Part shown: piece after piece, positions 28,060 through 37,380 of the stretch
Numbering within the stretch: position 1 is the first letter of the stretch
Layout of the letters: every line of letters begins with the position of its first letter
Assembly: GCA_016712985.1 (NCBI GenBank)
Contig: JADJQA010000002.1
Span: forward strand, 124,001-188,000
DNA from: Sulfuritalea sp.
Lineage (GTDB): Bacteria; Pseudomonadota; Gammaproteobacteria; Burkholderiales; Rhodocyclaceae
Direction of reading: 5' to 3'
Length of the DNA stretch: 64,000 bases
Translations under genes and position numbers: made by a program
Notes under the pieces: generated by a model
Seen by the model: only the letters and a program-made list of their open reading frames with translations
Told to the model about the DNA's origin: nothing
Databases searched by the model: none

Positions 28060-29337
28060 ATGAGATTACATCGTCTTTTTCTCGGCTGCGCCGCCGCTCT
28101 GGCCTTGTGTTCTGCCTCCAGCCACGCGCAACTCACGGTCGAAATTACCGGTGCCGGGGCCAACCGGCTGCCCGTGGCCATTGCCGACTTCCGCGGCGAG
28201 CGCTTCGTCACCCAGGCGCTGGCCTCGGTGGTACGCGCCGATCTCGAACGCAGCGGTCTGTTCCGCCTGATCGATGCCGCCGGCCCACTGGCCGACAACG
28301 CCACGCCGCCCTTCGACGATCTCAAGGAGCGCGGCGCCGACGCGGTGGCCGGCGGCAGCGTGTCCACCGTCGCCGATGGCCGCTACGAAACCCGCGTACG
28401 CCTGTCCGACGTTCCCAAGCAAGCCGCGCTGGGCAGTGCGGCTTATCTGCATACCGGCGCGCAATTGCGCGCCACCGCGCACCGCATCGCCGACTTCATC
28501 TACGAAAAACTCACCGGAGAGCCAGGCGTATTCTCGACGCGAATCGCCTATGTGGTGAAGAGCACCGGCCGCTACGAGCTGAAGATTGCCGATGCCGATG
28601 GCAACAACGATCAGGCCGCGCTGGCGTCGCGCGAGCCGATCATCTCTCCGGCCTGGTCGCCCGATGGCGGCAAGCTCGCCTACGTGTCTTTCGAGGCCAA
28701 GAAGCCGGTGGTGTATGTGCATGATCTGGCCAGCGGACGTCGTCACGTCGCCGCCAACTTCAAGGGATCGAATTCGGCACCCGCCTGGTCGCCCACCGGC
28801 AAACAACTCGCCGTGGTGTTATCCAAAGATGGGTCATCGCAACTGTATGTCGTGAATGCCGACGGCAGCGGCGTGACGCGCATCGCCAGCTCGTCGGGCA
28901 TCGACACCGAGCCGCGCTGGTCGCCGGACGGCCAGTTCATCTACTTCACGTCCGATCGCGGCGGCAGTCCGCAGATCTACCGCATTGCCACATCCAGCGC
29001 GGGGGCGGGCGCCGAACGGGTCACCTTCGAGGGCAGCTATAACGTCACGCCGCGCCCTTCCCCGGATGGCAAGAGCCTCGCCTTCATCGCGCGCAACGGC
29101 GGCCGCTTCCAGCTCGCGCTGATGGACCTCGCCACCAAACAGACGCAGATCCTCACCGATTCCGCCAAGGATGAATCGCCCAGTTTCGCCCCCAACGGCC
29201 GCATGATCCTCTATGCCACGGAGATTGGAGGACGCGGCGTGCTGGCCGCGGTCTCCAGCGACGGCCGCGTCAAGCAAAAGCTCTCCGTGCAGGCCGCCGA
29301 CGTGCGGGAACCCGCCTGGGGTCCATTGGTCAGATAA
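28060..29337 (+). CDS. tolB: Tol-Pal periplasmic protein TolB
   Basis: Periplasmic six-bladed beta-propeller that binds Pal. ATG at 28060 gives a clear signal peptide (MRLHRLFLGCAAALALCSAS, cleaved after SSHA). The N-terminal domain VAIADFRGERFVTQALASVV precedes propeller blades marked by SPAWSPDGGKLAYVS, NSAPAWSPTGKQLAVV, EPRWSPDGQFIYFTSDRGG and RPSPDGKSLAF. The 425 residues are normal. An upstream in-frame extension to 27934 has no signal and is not used. Confidence 0.96.
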   Translation: MRLHRLFLGCAAALALCSASSHAQLTVEITGAGANRLPVAIADFRGERFVTQALASVVRADLERSGLFRLIDAAGPLADNATPPFDDLKERGADAVAGGSVSTVADGRYETRVRLSDVPKQAALGSAAYLHTGAQLRATAHRIADFIYEKLTGEPGVFSTRIAYVVKSTGRYELKIADADGNNDQAALASREPIISPAWSPDGGKLAYVSFEAKKPVVYVHDLASGRRHVAANFKGSNSAPAWSPTGKQLAVVLSKDGSSQLYVVNADGSGVTRIASSSGIDTEPRWSPDGQFIYFTSDRGGSPQIYRIATSSAGAGAERVTFEGSYNVTPRPSPDGKSLAFIARNGGRFQLALMDLATKQTQILTDSAKDESPSFAPNGRMILYATEIGGRGVLAAVSSDGRVKQKLSVQAADVREPAWGPLVR

Positions 29338-29364
29338 GTCGCCGAATTCATCAAGGAAGCCATC

Positions 29365-29994
29365 ATGCGCGCACGCCTCTCAAGAAACACGCCGGGCCGT
29401 CCCAAGTATTTCCTGGCCCCCTGGGGGCAGAACGTCGCAAAACGGCGATTTCGCGGTGGGATCATTGCCCTCTCAGCCCTGACTTTGCTGCTCGCCGCCT
29501 GTGGCTCGCAGCCACCGGCGCCCGAACAGAACCCGGCTGGAGTCGAATCGCGCACTCCCGGCGCGGTCAAGGTTGACACCACGCCGGTAGCGCCGGTAAA
29601 ACTGGAAACCTTCGATCCCAGCAGCATTGCCGCGCTGAAGGATCCGCGCAGCCCCCTGTCAAAGCGCAGCGTCTACTTCGACTACGACAGTTATGTGGTC
29701 AAGGATGAGTTCCAGGCGCTGCTGACAGCGCATGGCAAGTTTCTCTCGGCAAATCCGACCATGAAGATGCTGATCCAGGGCAATGCCGATGAGCGCGGCA
29801 GCCGCGAGTACAACCTGGCGCTGGGCCAGAAGCGCGCCGACGCGGTCAAGAAGGCGCTGGCCCTGCTCGGCACCCGTGAAGACCAGCTTGAGTCGGTGAG
29901 TCTTGGCGAGGAAAAGCCGGCTTGCACCGACGCCAGCGACGAGTGCTGGGCAAAGAATCGTCGCGGTGACATGCTCTATTCTGGTGAGTTCTGA
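29365..29994 (+). CDS. pal: Peptidoglycan-associated lipoprotein Pal
   Basis: Outer-membrane lipoprotein whose OmpA-like domain binds peptidoglycan. The lipobox is TLLLAAC with the lipidated Cys at residue 46. The OmpA domain includes SVYFDYDSYVVKDEFQALL and GNADERGSREYNLALGQKRA, and the C-terminus ends RRGDMLYSGEF. The 45-residue stretch before the lipidated Cys is unusually long, because the N-terminus MRARLSRNTPGRPKYFLAPW precedes the real hydrophobic core (FRGGIIALSALTLLLAA). A later start is not obvious. Confidence 0.95.
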   Translation: MRARLSRNTPGRPKYFLAPWGQNVAKRRFRGGIIALSALTLLLAACGSQPPAPEQNPAGVESRTPGAVKVDTTPVAPVKLETFDPSSIAALKDPRSPLSKRSVYFDYDSYVVKDEFQALLTAHGKFLSANPTMKMLIQGNADERGSREYNLALGQKRADAVKKALALLGTREDQLESVSLGEEKPACTDASDECWAKNRRGDMLYSGEF

Positions 29995-29996
29995 AC

Positions 29997-30734
29997 ATGC
30001 GGGGCCCGCTGGTCTCCTTGCTGAGCGCGCTACTGCTGGCAGCGGCCCTGTCGATGCCCGCAAGGGCAGGCCTGTTTGACGACGAGGAAGCGCGCCAGCG
30101 GATCGAGCAGCTTCGGACGGAAATGACGGACCTCGGCAAACGTGTCGACACCGTCAGCCGCAACCAGATGGACTTCGCCAACCAGGTCGAAGCCATCAAG
30201 GTCGATATCGCCAAGTTACGCGGTCAGATAGAAGTCCTTACCCATGATCTGGAAGCCGCGCAGAAACGCCAGAAGGATTTTTACGTCGACCTCGACAGCC
30301 GACTGAGGAAACTCGAACCGGCGCCGGCCGACGCCAAGACCGAGCCACCGAAAGCCGACCCCGCACTCGAAACGCGCGACTACGAAGCCGCGCTGGCCGG
30401 CCTCAAGGCGGCGAAATTCAAGGAGGCCGCCGCGTCCTTCGTGGCCTTCATCAAGACCTACCCGAACAGCAGCCTGGCGGCGTCTGCTCACTACTGGGGG
30501 GCTTACGCATCCGCCCAGACCAAGGACCACGCCGGCGCCGCCGAGCTCTTCGGCAAGTTTGCCGCCGGCTGGCCCAAGGATGAGCGCGTCCCGACGGCAC
30601 TGGAAAGCCGAGTGGCGAGCCTCGAAGCAATCAAGGATGTAAAGGGCGCCCGGGTGACTCTCGACCTGCTGGCCGAAAATTACCCCAACAGCGAGGCTGG
30701 CAAGAAGGCGAAGCTCAGGTTGAAGAAGAAGTAG
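29997..30734 (+). CDS. cpoB: Tol-Pal cell division coordinator CpoB (YbgF)
   Basis: Periplasmic protein of 245 residues with a signal peptide (SLLSALLLAAALSMPARA). A trimerising coiled coil (QLRTEMTDLGKRVDTVSRNQ) and TPR repeats follow (RDYEAALAGLKAAKFKEAAA, HYWGAYASAQTKDHAGAAEL). It coordinates outer-membrane constriction with septal wall synthesis in E. coli. It lies three bases after the pal stop. Intact. Confidence 0.95.
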   Translation: MRGPLVSLLSALLLAAALSMPARAGLFDDEEARQRIEQLRTEMTDLGKRVDTVSRNQMDFANQVEAIKVDIAKLRGQIEVLTHDLEAAQKRQKDFYVDLDSRLRKLEPAPADAKTEPPKADPALETRDYEAALAGLKAAKFKEAAASFVAFIKTYPNSSLAASAHYWGAYASAQTKDHAGAAELFGKFAAGWPKDERVPTALESRVASLEAIKDVKGARVTLDLLAENYPNSEAGKKAKLRLKKK

Positions 30735-30752
30735 TCCGATCAGCCGCAAACC

Positions 30753-30822
30753 GTTCGGCCTGAGCATGTCGAAGGCCTGTAGCAGCAAGGTAGCGGCGGT
30801 TCGACAAACTCACCGCGAACGT
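30753..30822. repeat. Inverted repeat before queE (CGTTCGG...TTCGAACG family)
   Basis: CGTTCGGCCTGAGCATGTCGAA and a diverged inverse copy at 30801-30822 flank about 25 bases. It resembles the widespread intergenic repeat with CGTTCGGGCTGAGCTTGTCGAA arms and can form a long stem between cpoB and queE. Confidence 0.65.
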
Positions 30823-30870
30823 TTAAAACAATTGCGAGCCGGGTTGGTAGTGCCCGCCGAACCCGATACC

Positions 30871-31506
30871 ATGCTGCGCGTCACCGAAATCTTTCACTCC
30901 ATCCAGGGCGAATCCAGCCGCGTCGGGCTGCCCACGGTATTCGTGCGGCTGACCGGCTGCCCCTTGCGCTGCGTCTGGTGCGATACGGCCTACGCCTTCA
31001 GCGGAGGGGAGTACCTCGGCATTGCCGAGATCCTGCGGCGCGTCGCCGAATTCAACTGCGCGACGGTCTGTGTCACCGGTGGCGAACCACTGGCACAAAA
31101 AGGCTGCCTACCCCTTCTCGTCGCTCTGTGCGACGCTGGTCATTCGGTATCGCTGGAAACCAGTGGCGCGCTCGACATTGCCGGCGTCGATCCGCGCGTG
31201 GCGCGTATCGTCGACCTCAAGGCGCCCGGCTCTGGAGAAACGGGAAAAAACCTCTGGGAGAATCTCGACCTGTTGACTGCCCGTGACGAGTTGAAGTTGG
31301 TGCTTGCCTCACGCGAGGACTACGACTGGGCGCTTTCGGCGTGTCGCCAGCGCCGACTCTTGGAGCGTTGCCAGGTCCTGTTCTCACCTGTGCAGGGGCA
31401 ACTCGATCCGACGCAACTCGCGCAATGGATTCTGGACGACGGCCTGCTGGTGCGCTTTCAGCTTCAGTTGCACAAGCTCCTGTGGGGCAACACCCAAGGA
31501 CGCTGA
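30871..31506 (+). CDS. queE: 7-carboxy-7-deazaguanine synthase QueE
   Basis: Radical SAM enzyme making CDG in queuosine and 7-deazapurine synthesis. MLRVTEIFHSIQGESSRVGL is the family start, and TGCPLRCVWCDTAY carries the CX3CX2C iron-sulfur motif. CVTGGEPLAQKGCLPLL is the SAM-binding GGE region, and VSLETSGALD and IVDLKAPGSGE follow. The 211 residues are normal. GTG 30847 would add eight residues. It is the last gene of the tol-pal-queE series, a common betaproteobacterial order. Confidence 0.95.
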   Translation: MLRVTEIFHSIQGESSRVGLPTVFVRLTGCPLRCVWCDTAYAFSGGEYLGIAEILRRVAEFNCATVCVTGGEPLAQKGCLPLLVALCDAGHSVSLETSGALDIAGVDPRVARIVDLKAPGSGETGKNLWENLDLLTARDELKLVLASREDYDWALSACRQRRLLERCQVLFSPVQGQLDPTQLAQWILDDGLLVRFQLQLHKLLWGNTQGR

Positions 31507-32147
31507 CCGATCGGCAACCCAACGCGAACAAATCTTCAAACTATCGCAAAGGCCCGTCGACATCTCGAGCCGTTTCGCTCAAGCAGGAAACGGCATGCAG
31601 CGCAGCATTCGCCAACAGAATCATCACACCTACACTAGCCAACGCACCAAACAGTTGCACGATTATCATGGCAAAAATTCCTCCAGTTCCTCTTCAATAG
31701 AACCCTCCGACCGGCCCTCGCTTACTTGATCGCCTTTCCCGGTTTTCGCTACTGATCATTGGAAAGCCACATTGTGGCGATCCCTGTGGATTGGATTAGT
31801 GGCAGGCGTGTCTATCCAGATATGCTCGTACAACTGGGGCTTGCGTGCAATAGTCCGAATGCACTATTCCAAAAGCGGGCGACTTGCGCCGTTTAGCCAG
31901 GCCTGCCCGTCGCTCGCGAATACCGCTGAACATTTTTGCGCGCAGCGTTTATCGTGGCCCCGTGGAAGTTCAAAACCAGATCAGGCGCGCGTTGTCCGAG
32001 CAGCGTTCGATCGAGATTGTCCGTCGGCTGTTGAGCAAGGATGCCCACCCTCGGGAAGGACTGCAAGTGTGCGTGCCATCGCCAGGTTTCCTGTCGGGGA
32101 AAGTGACAGAACACACCAGAAACAGCATTGGGTGACGAGTATTGCGC
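31507..32147. other. 641-base region without a recognisable gene
   Basis: Between queE and the hrpA stop I see no protein family, tRNA or clear terminator on either strand. Base composition is lower in GC than the flanks. A plus-strand 83-codon frame at 31884-32135 matches nothing I know. It may be a decayed insertion. Confidence 0.5.
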
Positions 32148-35100
32148 CTAGCTGTGATGCTGTGCATCCCACATTTTCTGCAATCGTTTCACCGAAACCG
32201 GCGAAGATGTCTTCAGCTCCTGAGCAAAAAGGGCAACGCGCAGTTCTTCGAGCAGCCAGCGAAATTCGTCGAGGAAGGGATCGCCTTGCTGGCCGGATTT
32301 CAGCATCGCATTGCGTTCGCGCTCCCAGGGCTTGCCCAGCGCCTGCCAGTCGGCCATCAGGCGCGCGTCGCGGGCCGGGTCGCTGCGCGCCTTTTCCAGA
32401 CGCAGGCTGATGGCCTTGAGGTAGCGTGGATAGTGCTGTAGGCGCTCGAAAGGCGTGGCGGCGATGAACGACCTGGGCATCAGCTCAGTCAATTGGGCGC
32501 CGATGTCGGCGCAGGCCTGCGGAAAGGCGTTCTGCATCACGGCGAGTTTCTTCGCCAGCCCGGCGTGCTCGGCCAGGATGCCGCCGATCAGCCGCAGGAT
32601 CTCCTGCGCCACCAGCAGGATCCGGCCGCGCGCCGCATCGCGCCGTGCCGCGAACGCCGACTCGTCGGTGGGTAGCGGATCCATCAGACAGGTGCGTTCG
32701 AGCGTCACCGCGAGCAACTGTTCCCTGAGTTCCTTTTCCGTACCCAGCGCCATGAATTGCAGCGCGATGTCACGCAGGCCCGGCAGCTTTTCGATGGCCT
32801 TGACCTGCGCCGCGAATTGCAACGCGAACAGCCGTGCCATGCCGCGACGATGTTCGGCGCGGGCCTTGTCCTCGGTATCGAAGGCACCCAGACGCACGCT
32901 CTCGCCGATGTCGAGCAGCGCCGGAAAACCCAGCGTGGTAGCGGCGCAGACCCTCAACTCCATCAACTCCGGCAAGGGCCCGAAGGTCCATGCCGTAAAA
33001 ACAGGGGACAAACCACCGGAAATGGGGGTCAGACCATGATTTTGAGATTCATAAAATCGTGGTCTGACCCCTATTTCTTCCGCCGCGGCGTAGGCCTGCT
33101 CGACGCGGTCGCGATACTCGGCGCGCAATTCGGCGAGATTGCGCGATATCGCCAGCGTGCCACCATGCTCGTCGATGAGGCGGAAATTCATGAACAAGTG
33201 CGGCCGCAGTTCGCCGGTGCGGAAGGCATCGAGCGGCAGCTTCAGCGCCAGATGCTCCTCGGCCGCACGCGTCAGCGCGCGCACCAGCGACTCGTCGAGA
33301 TCCTGCCCGCCCTCGCAGAAATCCGTCGCGAACTCGTCGAGCGGCTGCAGCCGATGGCGATACTTCTGCTGCAGGGTCTTCAGCAGCGCGAGGATTTTTT
33401 CCTTTAGCAGGCCCGGCACCAGCCACTCGCAGCGATTCGCCGGCAACTGGTTGAGTGCGGTCAGCGGCAGCGCCAGCGTCACGCCGTCATCGGCGGCGCC
33501 GGGGTCGTGGCGGTAGCTCAACTTGAAACTCTGGTGACGATGCATCAATGCAGGCGGGAAGGCGTCGGAGGTGATCCCCGCCGCCTCGTGACGCATCAAC
33601 TGTTCCTTCTCCAGGCAGAGCAGCTTCGGGTCCGCCGCTTCCGCCTCGCGCCGCCAGTGGTCGAAGGCCGCCAGCGTGATGATGCCCTCGGGAATCCTGG
33701 CGTCGTAGAAGGCATGGATCAGCTCGTCATCGACCAGCACGTCGGGCCGTCGCGACTTGTGTTCGAGCGCCTGGATTTCCTTCATCAATTTGGCGTTGTG
33801 CTGGAAGAAGCGCCACTTGCGCACCCAGTCCTCGCCGACCTGGCCTTCGACCAGCGCCTGCCGGATCAGGATTTCGCGCGCCAGCTTCGGGTCGCTCGGC
33901 CCGTAGTGCACCCGGCGCTTGGCGTGCAGCATCAGGCCGTGCAGGGTGACGCGCTCCCAAGCCACGACCTGCCCCGGCCCCTTCTCCCAGTGCGGCTCAT
34001 AGACATGGCGCCGGATCAGGTGGCCGCCGACCTGCTCCAGCCATTCCGGCTCGATCTTCGCGATGCATCTGGCAAACAATCGCGAGGTTTCCACCAGTTC
34101 GGCTGCAACGATCCAGCGTCCCGCCTTCTTAACCAGGCTTGAACCGGGATGGAGGAAGAACTTGATGCCGCGGGCGCCAAGATAGCTGTTGTCTTCCTCG
34201 TTCTTCAAACCGATGTGCCCGAGCAGGCCGGTGAGCAGTGCCTTGTGCACGGCCTCGTAGGAAGCAGGCAACTGGTTCTCCTTCCAGCCGTGTTCGGTGC
34301 ACACCACATGCAGTTGCGCATGCACATCGCGCCATTCGCGCATACGCAGCCAGTTGATGAAGTTCTGCCGGCACCACTGGCGCTGCTTGTTGCTGGTCTC
34401 GTGCTTCCAGATTTCGTCGGCCGCCTGCCAGAGCTTCAGATAGGACAGGAACTCCGATTTCTCGTCCTTCCACTTGGCGTGCGCCTGGTCGGCGGTCGCC
34501 GCATGCTCCTGCGGCCGGTCGCGCGGGTCCTGGGTGCCGAGGGCGGCGGCGATGATCAATACCTCACGCAGGCACCCGTGCTCGCGCGCGGCGAGGATCA
34601 TGCGGCCGATCTTAGGGTCGAGGGGAAGTTTGGCCAACTCGCGGCCGACCTGGGTGAGTTCCTTCGTGGTCTCTTCCAGCGCGCCCAGTTCAGCGAGCAG
34701 GTTATAGCCGTCCGCGATCATCCGCGGAGGCGGCGCCTCGAGGAAGGGAAAGTCCTCGACATCACCCAGGTGCAGCGACTTCATTCGCAGGATCACGCCG
34801 GCGAGGCTGGAGCGCAGGATCTCGGGCTCGGTATAGGCCGGCCGCTTGTTGAAGTCTTCCGCGTCGTAGAGCTTGAAGCAGATGCCCGCCGAAACCCGTC
34901 CGCAACGTCCGGCACGCTGGCTCGCCGCCGCCTGCGAGATTGGCTCGACCTGCAACTGCTCGACCTTGTTGCGATGGGAGTAACGCTTGACGCGCGCCAG
35001 GCCCGAATCGATCACGTAGCGGATACCGGGCACCGTCAGCGAGGTCTCGGCGACGTTGGTCGCCAGCACCACGCGGCGGCCATGGTGCGCGGTGAACACC

Positions 35101-35948
35101 CGACCCTGCTCCGCCGCCGACTGGCGCGCGAACAGCGGCAGCACTTCCAGGCCCGGTGCGAGTTTGCCAAATGAGTGTTTGCGTAGTGCCTCGGCGGCCT
35201 CGCGTATCTCGCGCTCGCCGGGGAGGAACACCAACACGTCGCCTGGGCCTTCGCGGTGAGCCTCGTCCACGGCGTCGACGATGGCGTCATTCAAGTCTCC
35301 ATCCTTCCTGTCTTCCCAGGGGCGGAAGCGGGTCTCAATCGGATAGAGCCGGCCCGAGACCTCGATCACCGGCGCCGCCTCGCCGCCAATGGCGAAGTGC
35401 GTGCTGAAACGCTCCGCATCCAGCGTCGCCGACGTCACGATGAGCTTCAGGTCTCGCCGTCTCGCCAGCACCGACTTCAGGTAACCGAGCAGGAAATCGA
35501 TATTCAGGCTGCGTTCGTGCGCCTCGTCGATCAGGATCGTGTCGTACTGCCTGAGCAGCGGGTCGGTCTGGGTTTCGGCGAGCAGGATGCCGTCCGTCAT
35601 CAGCTTGATGTAGCTCTCCTCGCTGACGCGGTCGGTGAAGCGGATCTTGAACCCGACATGGCGGCCGAGCTCCGACTTGAGTTCCTGCGCGATGCGCGTC
35701 GCGGTGGCGCGCGCGGCGATGCGGCGCGGCTGGGTATGGCCGATCATGCCGTGCAGGCCGCGGCCGATTTCCAGGCAGATCTTCGGCAGTTGCGTGGTCT
35801 TGCCGGAACCGGTCTCGCCGCAGACCACCACCACCTGGTGCCCGAGTATCGCCCCGGCGATCTCGGCGCGGCGCGCACTGACCGGCAGCGCTTCGTCATA
35901 GGCAATTAGCGGCCGCGCCGCCCGCCGGGCCTCTGGGTCGAACTTCAC
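32148..35948 (-). CDS. hrpA: ATP-dependent RNA helicase HrpA
   Basis: DEAH-box RNA helicase of 1266 residues, recently linked to resolving stalled ribosomes. Walker A is GETGSGKT (44-51), the DEAH motif ILIDEAHERSLNID (about 138-151), then TSATLDAERF, the C-terminal helicase domain (QRAGRCGRVSAGICF) and the long HrpA-specific C-terminus. GTG at 35948 overlaps the stop of the upstream GNAT toxin gene (GTGA). A palindromic element is inserted in frame near residues 959-974 and adds about 29 residues between AYAAAEE and TAWTFGPLPELMEL. The frame is otherwise intact. Confidence 0.95.
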   Translation of the reverse strand: MKFDPEARRAARPLIAYDEALPVSARRAEIAGAILGHQVVVVCGETGSGKTTQLPKICLEIGRGLHGMIGHTQPRRIAARATATRIAQELKSELGRHVGFKIRFTDRVSEESYIKLMTDGILLAETQTDPLLRQYDTILIDEAHERSLNIDFLLGYLKSVLARRRDLKLIVTSATLDAERFSTHFAIGGEAAPVIEVSGRLYPIETRFRPWEDRKDGDLNDAIVDAVDEAHREGPGDVLVFLPGEREIREAAEALRKHSFGKLAPGLEVLPLFARQSAAEQGRVFTAHHGRRVVLATNVAETSLTVPGIRYVIDSGLARVKRYSHRNKVEQLQVEPISQAAASQRAGRCGRVSAGICFKLYDAEDFNKRPAYTEPEILRSSLAGVILRMKSLHLGDVEDFPFLEAPPPRMIADGYNLLAELGALEETTKELTQVGRELAKLPLDPKIGRMILAAREHGCLREVLIIAAALGTQDPRDRPQEHAATADQAHAKWKDEKSEFLSYLKLWQAADEIWKHETSNKQRQWCRQNFINWLRMREWRDVHAQLHVVCTEHGWKENQLPASYEAVHKALLTGLLGHIGLKNEEDNSYLGARGIKFFLHPGSSLVKKAGRWIVAAELVETSRLFARCIAKIEPEWLEQVGGHLIRRHVYEPHWEKGPGQVVAWERVTLHGLMLHAKRRVHYGPSDPKLAREILIRQALVEGQVGEDWVRKWRFFQHNAKLMKEIQALEHKSRRPDVLVDDELIHAFYDARIPEGIITLAAFDHWRREAEAADPKLLCLEKEQLMRHEAAGITSDAFPPALMHRHQSFKLSYRHDPGAADDGVTLALPLTALNQLPANRCEWLVPGLLKEKILALLKTLQQKYRHRLQPLDEFATDFCEGGQDLDESLVRALTRAAEEHLALKLPLDAFRTGELRPHLFMNFRLIDEHGGTLAISRNLAELRAEYRDRVEQAYAAAEEIGVRPRFYESQNHGLTPISGGLSPVFTAWTFGPLPELMELRVCAATTLGFPALLDIGESVRLGAFDTEDKARAEHRRGMARLFALQFAAQVKAIEKLPGLRDIALQFMALGTEKELREQLLAVTLERTCLMDPLPTDESAFAARRDAARGRILLVAQEILRLIGGILAEHAGLAKKLAVMQNAFPQACADIGAQLTELMPRSFIAATPFERLQHYPRYLKAISLRLEKARSDPARDARLMADWQALGKPWERERNAMLKSGQQGDPFLDEFRWLLEELRVALFAQELKTSSPVSVKRLQKMWDAQHHS
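33025..33071. repeat. 19-bp-arm palindromic element inside hrpA
   Basis: GGGGTCAGACCATGATTTT (33025-33043) and AAAATCGTGGTCTGACCCC (33053-33071) pair with one mismatch around a nine-base loop. This GGGGTCAGACC-type inverted repeat looks like a mobile REP/MITE unit, and here it is translated as part of HrpA without a frameshift. Confidence 0.8.
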
Positions 35949-36457
35949 CGGCTTGCGCCGTGATCGGGCGTCGCACGTGCCAAAGTCGAAAGCGGCAGGA
36001 TCATGTGCAGAGGATCATCAACTCCAGACAGAAAACCCAGCCCGAGATAGAAGACGCGCGCCTGATCACGTTTGGCTTCCACGGCGACTCCATACACACC
36101 CACGCGTCGAGACCATTCGCTCGCCAGATTCAGCGCGAATCCGAGCAAGCCGCTGCCCACGCCGTGCCCCTGACGTCGTGTATCGACTGCCAATCGGCCG
36201 ATACGCAACACCGGTACCGGATAGCGCGGTAGTTTGAGCGGGGACGGAAGTCGCGACGTCGCCACTTGGCCGGCGCTCAAGGTCACAAAGCCAATGACGC
36301 TGACACTATCCTCGGCCAGCGCGACATAGGTCTTGCCAAAACCCCGGCGTTGCTGCTGGCCGGCCAGACGCGACAGAAACTCGTTGAGCGCCGGTTCGCC
36401 GCAGTCGAAACCGTCGCGCCGGTGCGCAACAGCCAGCATTTCGATGCGGAGACCCAT
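35945..36457 (-). CDS. GNAT-family acetyltransferase toxin
   Basis: A 170-residue GNAT protein of the TacT/AtaT class, which acetylate aminoacyl-tRNA. DGFDCGEPALNEFLSRLAGQ is the characteristic start, TYVALAEDSVSVIGFVTLSA follows, and RIGRLAVDTRRQGHGVGSGL is the acetyl-CoA pyrophosphate loop (Q/R-x-x-G-x-G). KRDQARVFYLGLGF carries the conserved Tyr. It begins directly after the antitoxin stop (TGA then ATG) and its own stop overlaps the hrpA GTG. Intact. Confidence 0.88.
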   Translation of the reverse strand: MGLRIEMLAVAHRRDGFDCGEPALNEFLSRLAGQQQRRGFGKTYVALAEDSVSVIGFVTLSAGQVATSRLPSPLKLPRYPVPVLRIGRLAVDTRRQGHGVGSGLLGFALNLASEWSRRVGVYGVAVEAKRDQARVFYLGLGFLSGVDDPLHMILPLSTLARATPDHGASR

Positions 36458-36727
36458 TCAGCGCCGAGCCATCAATGCGCGCAATGCCTCGTTTGGTTCC
36501 TGCGGGTTCTCGCAAGCCGCGATGAAAGCCTCAAAATCGCGCTGCGACAACATGATCGTGTCGTTGTCCGCCACCACCCGGCGCGCCGCCTCGTAGGCGT
36601 TCTGCAACATGAAGCCGGACACGGTGGTGCCCATCAGCGCAGCAGCGCGTTCGATCAGCGCCTTGGCTTCGGGGCTGGTGCGCAGGTTGATGCGGGCGGA
36701 TTCAGGGGCATGGGTGGCGGCGGACAT
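36458..36727 (-). CDS. DUF1778 ribbon-helix-helix antitoxin
   Basis: An 89-residue TacA/AtaR-like antitoxin. ARINLRTSPEAKALIERAAA is the ribbon-helix part and MGTTVSGFMLQNAYEAARRV the second helix. The C-terminal tail (MLSQRDFEAFIAACENPQEP) is the conserved toxin-neutralising segment. It precedes the GNAT toxin with no gap, and a TACAAT box about 30 bases upstream on the minus strand may be its -10. Confidence 0.88.
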   Translation of the reverse strand: MSAATHAPESARINLRTSPEAKALIERAAALMGTTVSGFMLQNAYEAARRVVADNDTIMLSQRDFEAFIAACENPQEPNEALRALMARR

Positions 36728-36891
36728 GGCAAACGCCTCCAGGGACTCGACGCCCTATTGTACGTCAATTTGCCACATCAGGACGGATTCAGCGGCAATA
36801 CCCCGTTTGCCCGCGCCAGCTTCCTCCTCTTTTGCTGCTTACCAATGCCGAATGCCAACAAAAGTCGGCGCCGGCGAGACGGCGCAAACGA

Positions 36892-37274
36892 CTACAGCGC
36901 CAACTTGTGAATGGTGACGATGCCCAACCCGGTCATCAATAGCGAACCGAACAGGTGCGCGGACGCGGTACCCAGCGCCCAGCCATACTCGGCGCGCTGG
37001 ATCAGGGCCACCACTTCGACGGAGAAGGTGGAGAAAGTCGTCAGCGCGCCAAGAAAGCCCGTGATGAAAAATAGACGCAACTCGGGCGACAAATCGACAT
37101 TGAGGTGGAACACCGCCACCGCCGCGCCAATCAGGTAGCCACCAATCAAGTTTGCCGCCAGAGTGCCCAGCGGCATGGACGGCAACACCGGATTGAGCCA
37201 GAGGCCGAGGCCCCAGCGCAGCCAGGCGCCGAGAATTGCTCCGCCGCCATGGCGGTGAGACCCAGCCAGTTCAT
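36892..37274 (-). CDS. crcB: Fluoride channel CrcB/Fluc, one frameshift
   Basis: Small dimeric fluoride exporter with four helices. ATG at 37274 starts MNWLGLTAMA, after which one G is missing (CC at 37241-37242 should be CCC). The rest reads ILGAWLRWGLGLWLNPVLPS, PLGTLAANLIGGYLIGAAVA and FITGFLGALTTFSTFSVEVV, the last holding the pore Thr/Phe residues. The corrected length of about 127 residues is normal. No fluoride riboswitch was found upstream. Confidence 0.88.
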
Positions 37275-37348
37275 GCTGCGTACGCAGGGCCGCCCCAAGG
37301 CGGCAGCAAATCATCACACCGGAGCGGAACAAGCACGCGAACCGGCTT

Positions 37349-37380
37349 CACCCCCTTTCTCGGACAGGGGGTCGGGGAGA
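37349..37380. repeat. GC-rich REP-like element before glnS and crcB
   Basis: CACCCCCTTTCTCGGACAGG and GGGTCGGGGAG form the same CCCCCTTTC/AGGGGG inverted unit seen at 26697. It lies in the divergent region between crcB and glnS, where it could influence both genes. Confidence 0.6.

Noticed and set aside
31884..32135. An 83-codon frame downstream of queE
   Set aside because: No recognised family, no ribosome site, and Arg-rich composition typical of chance frames.
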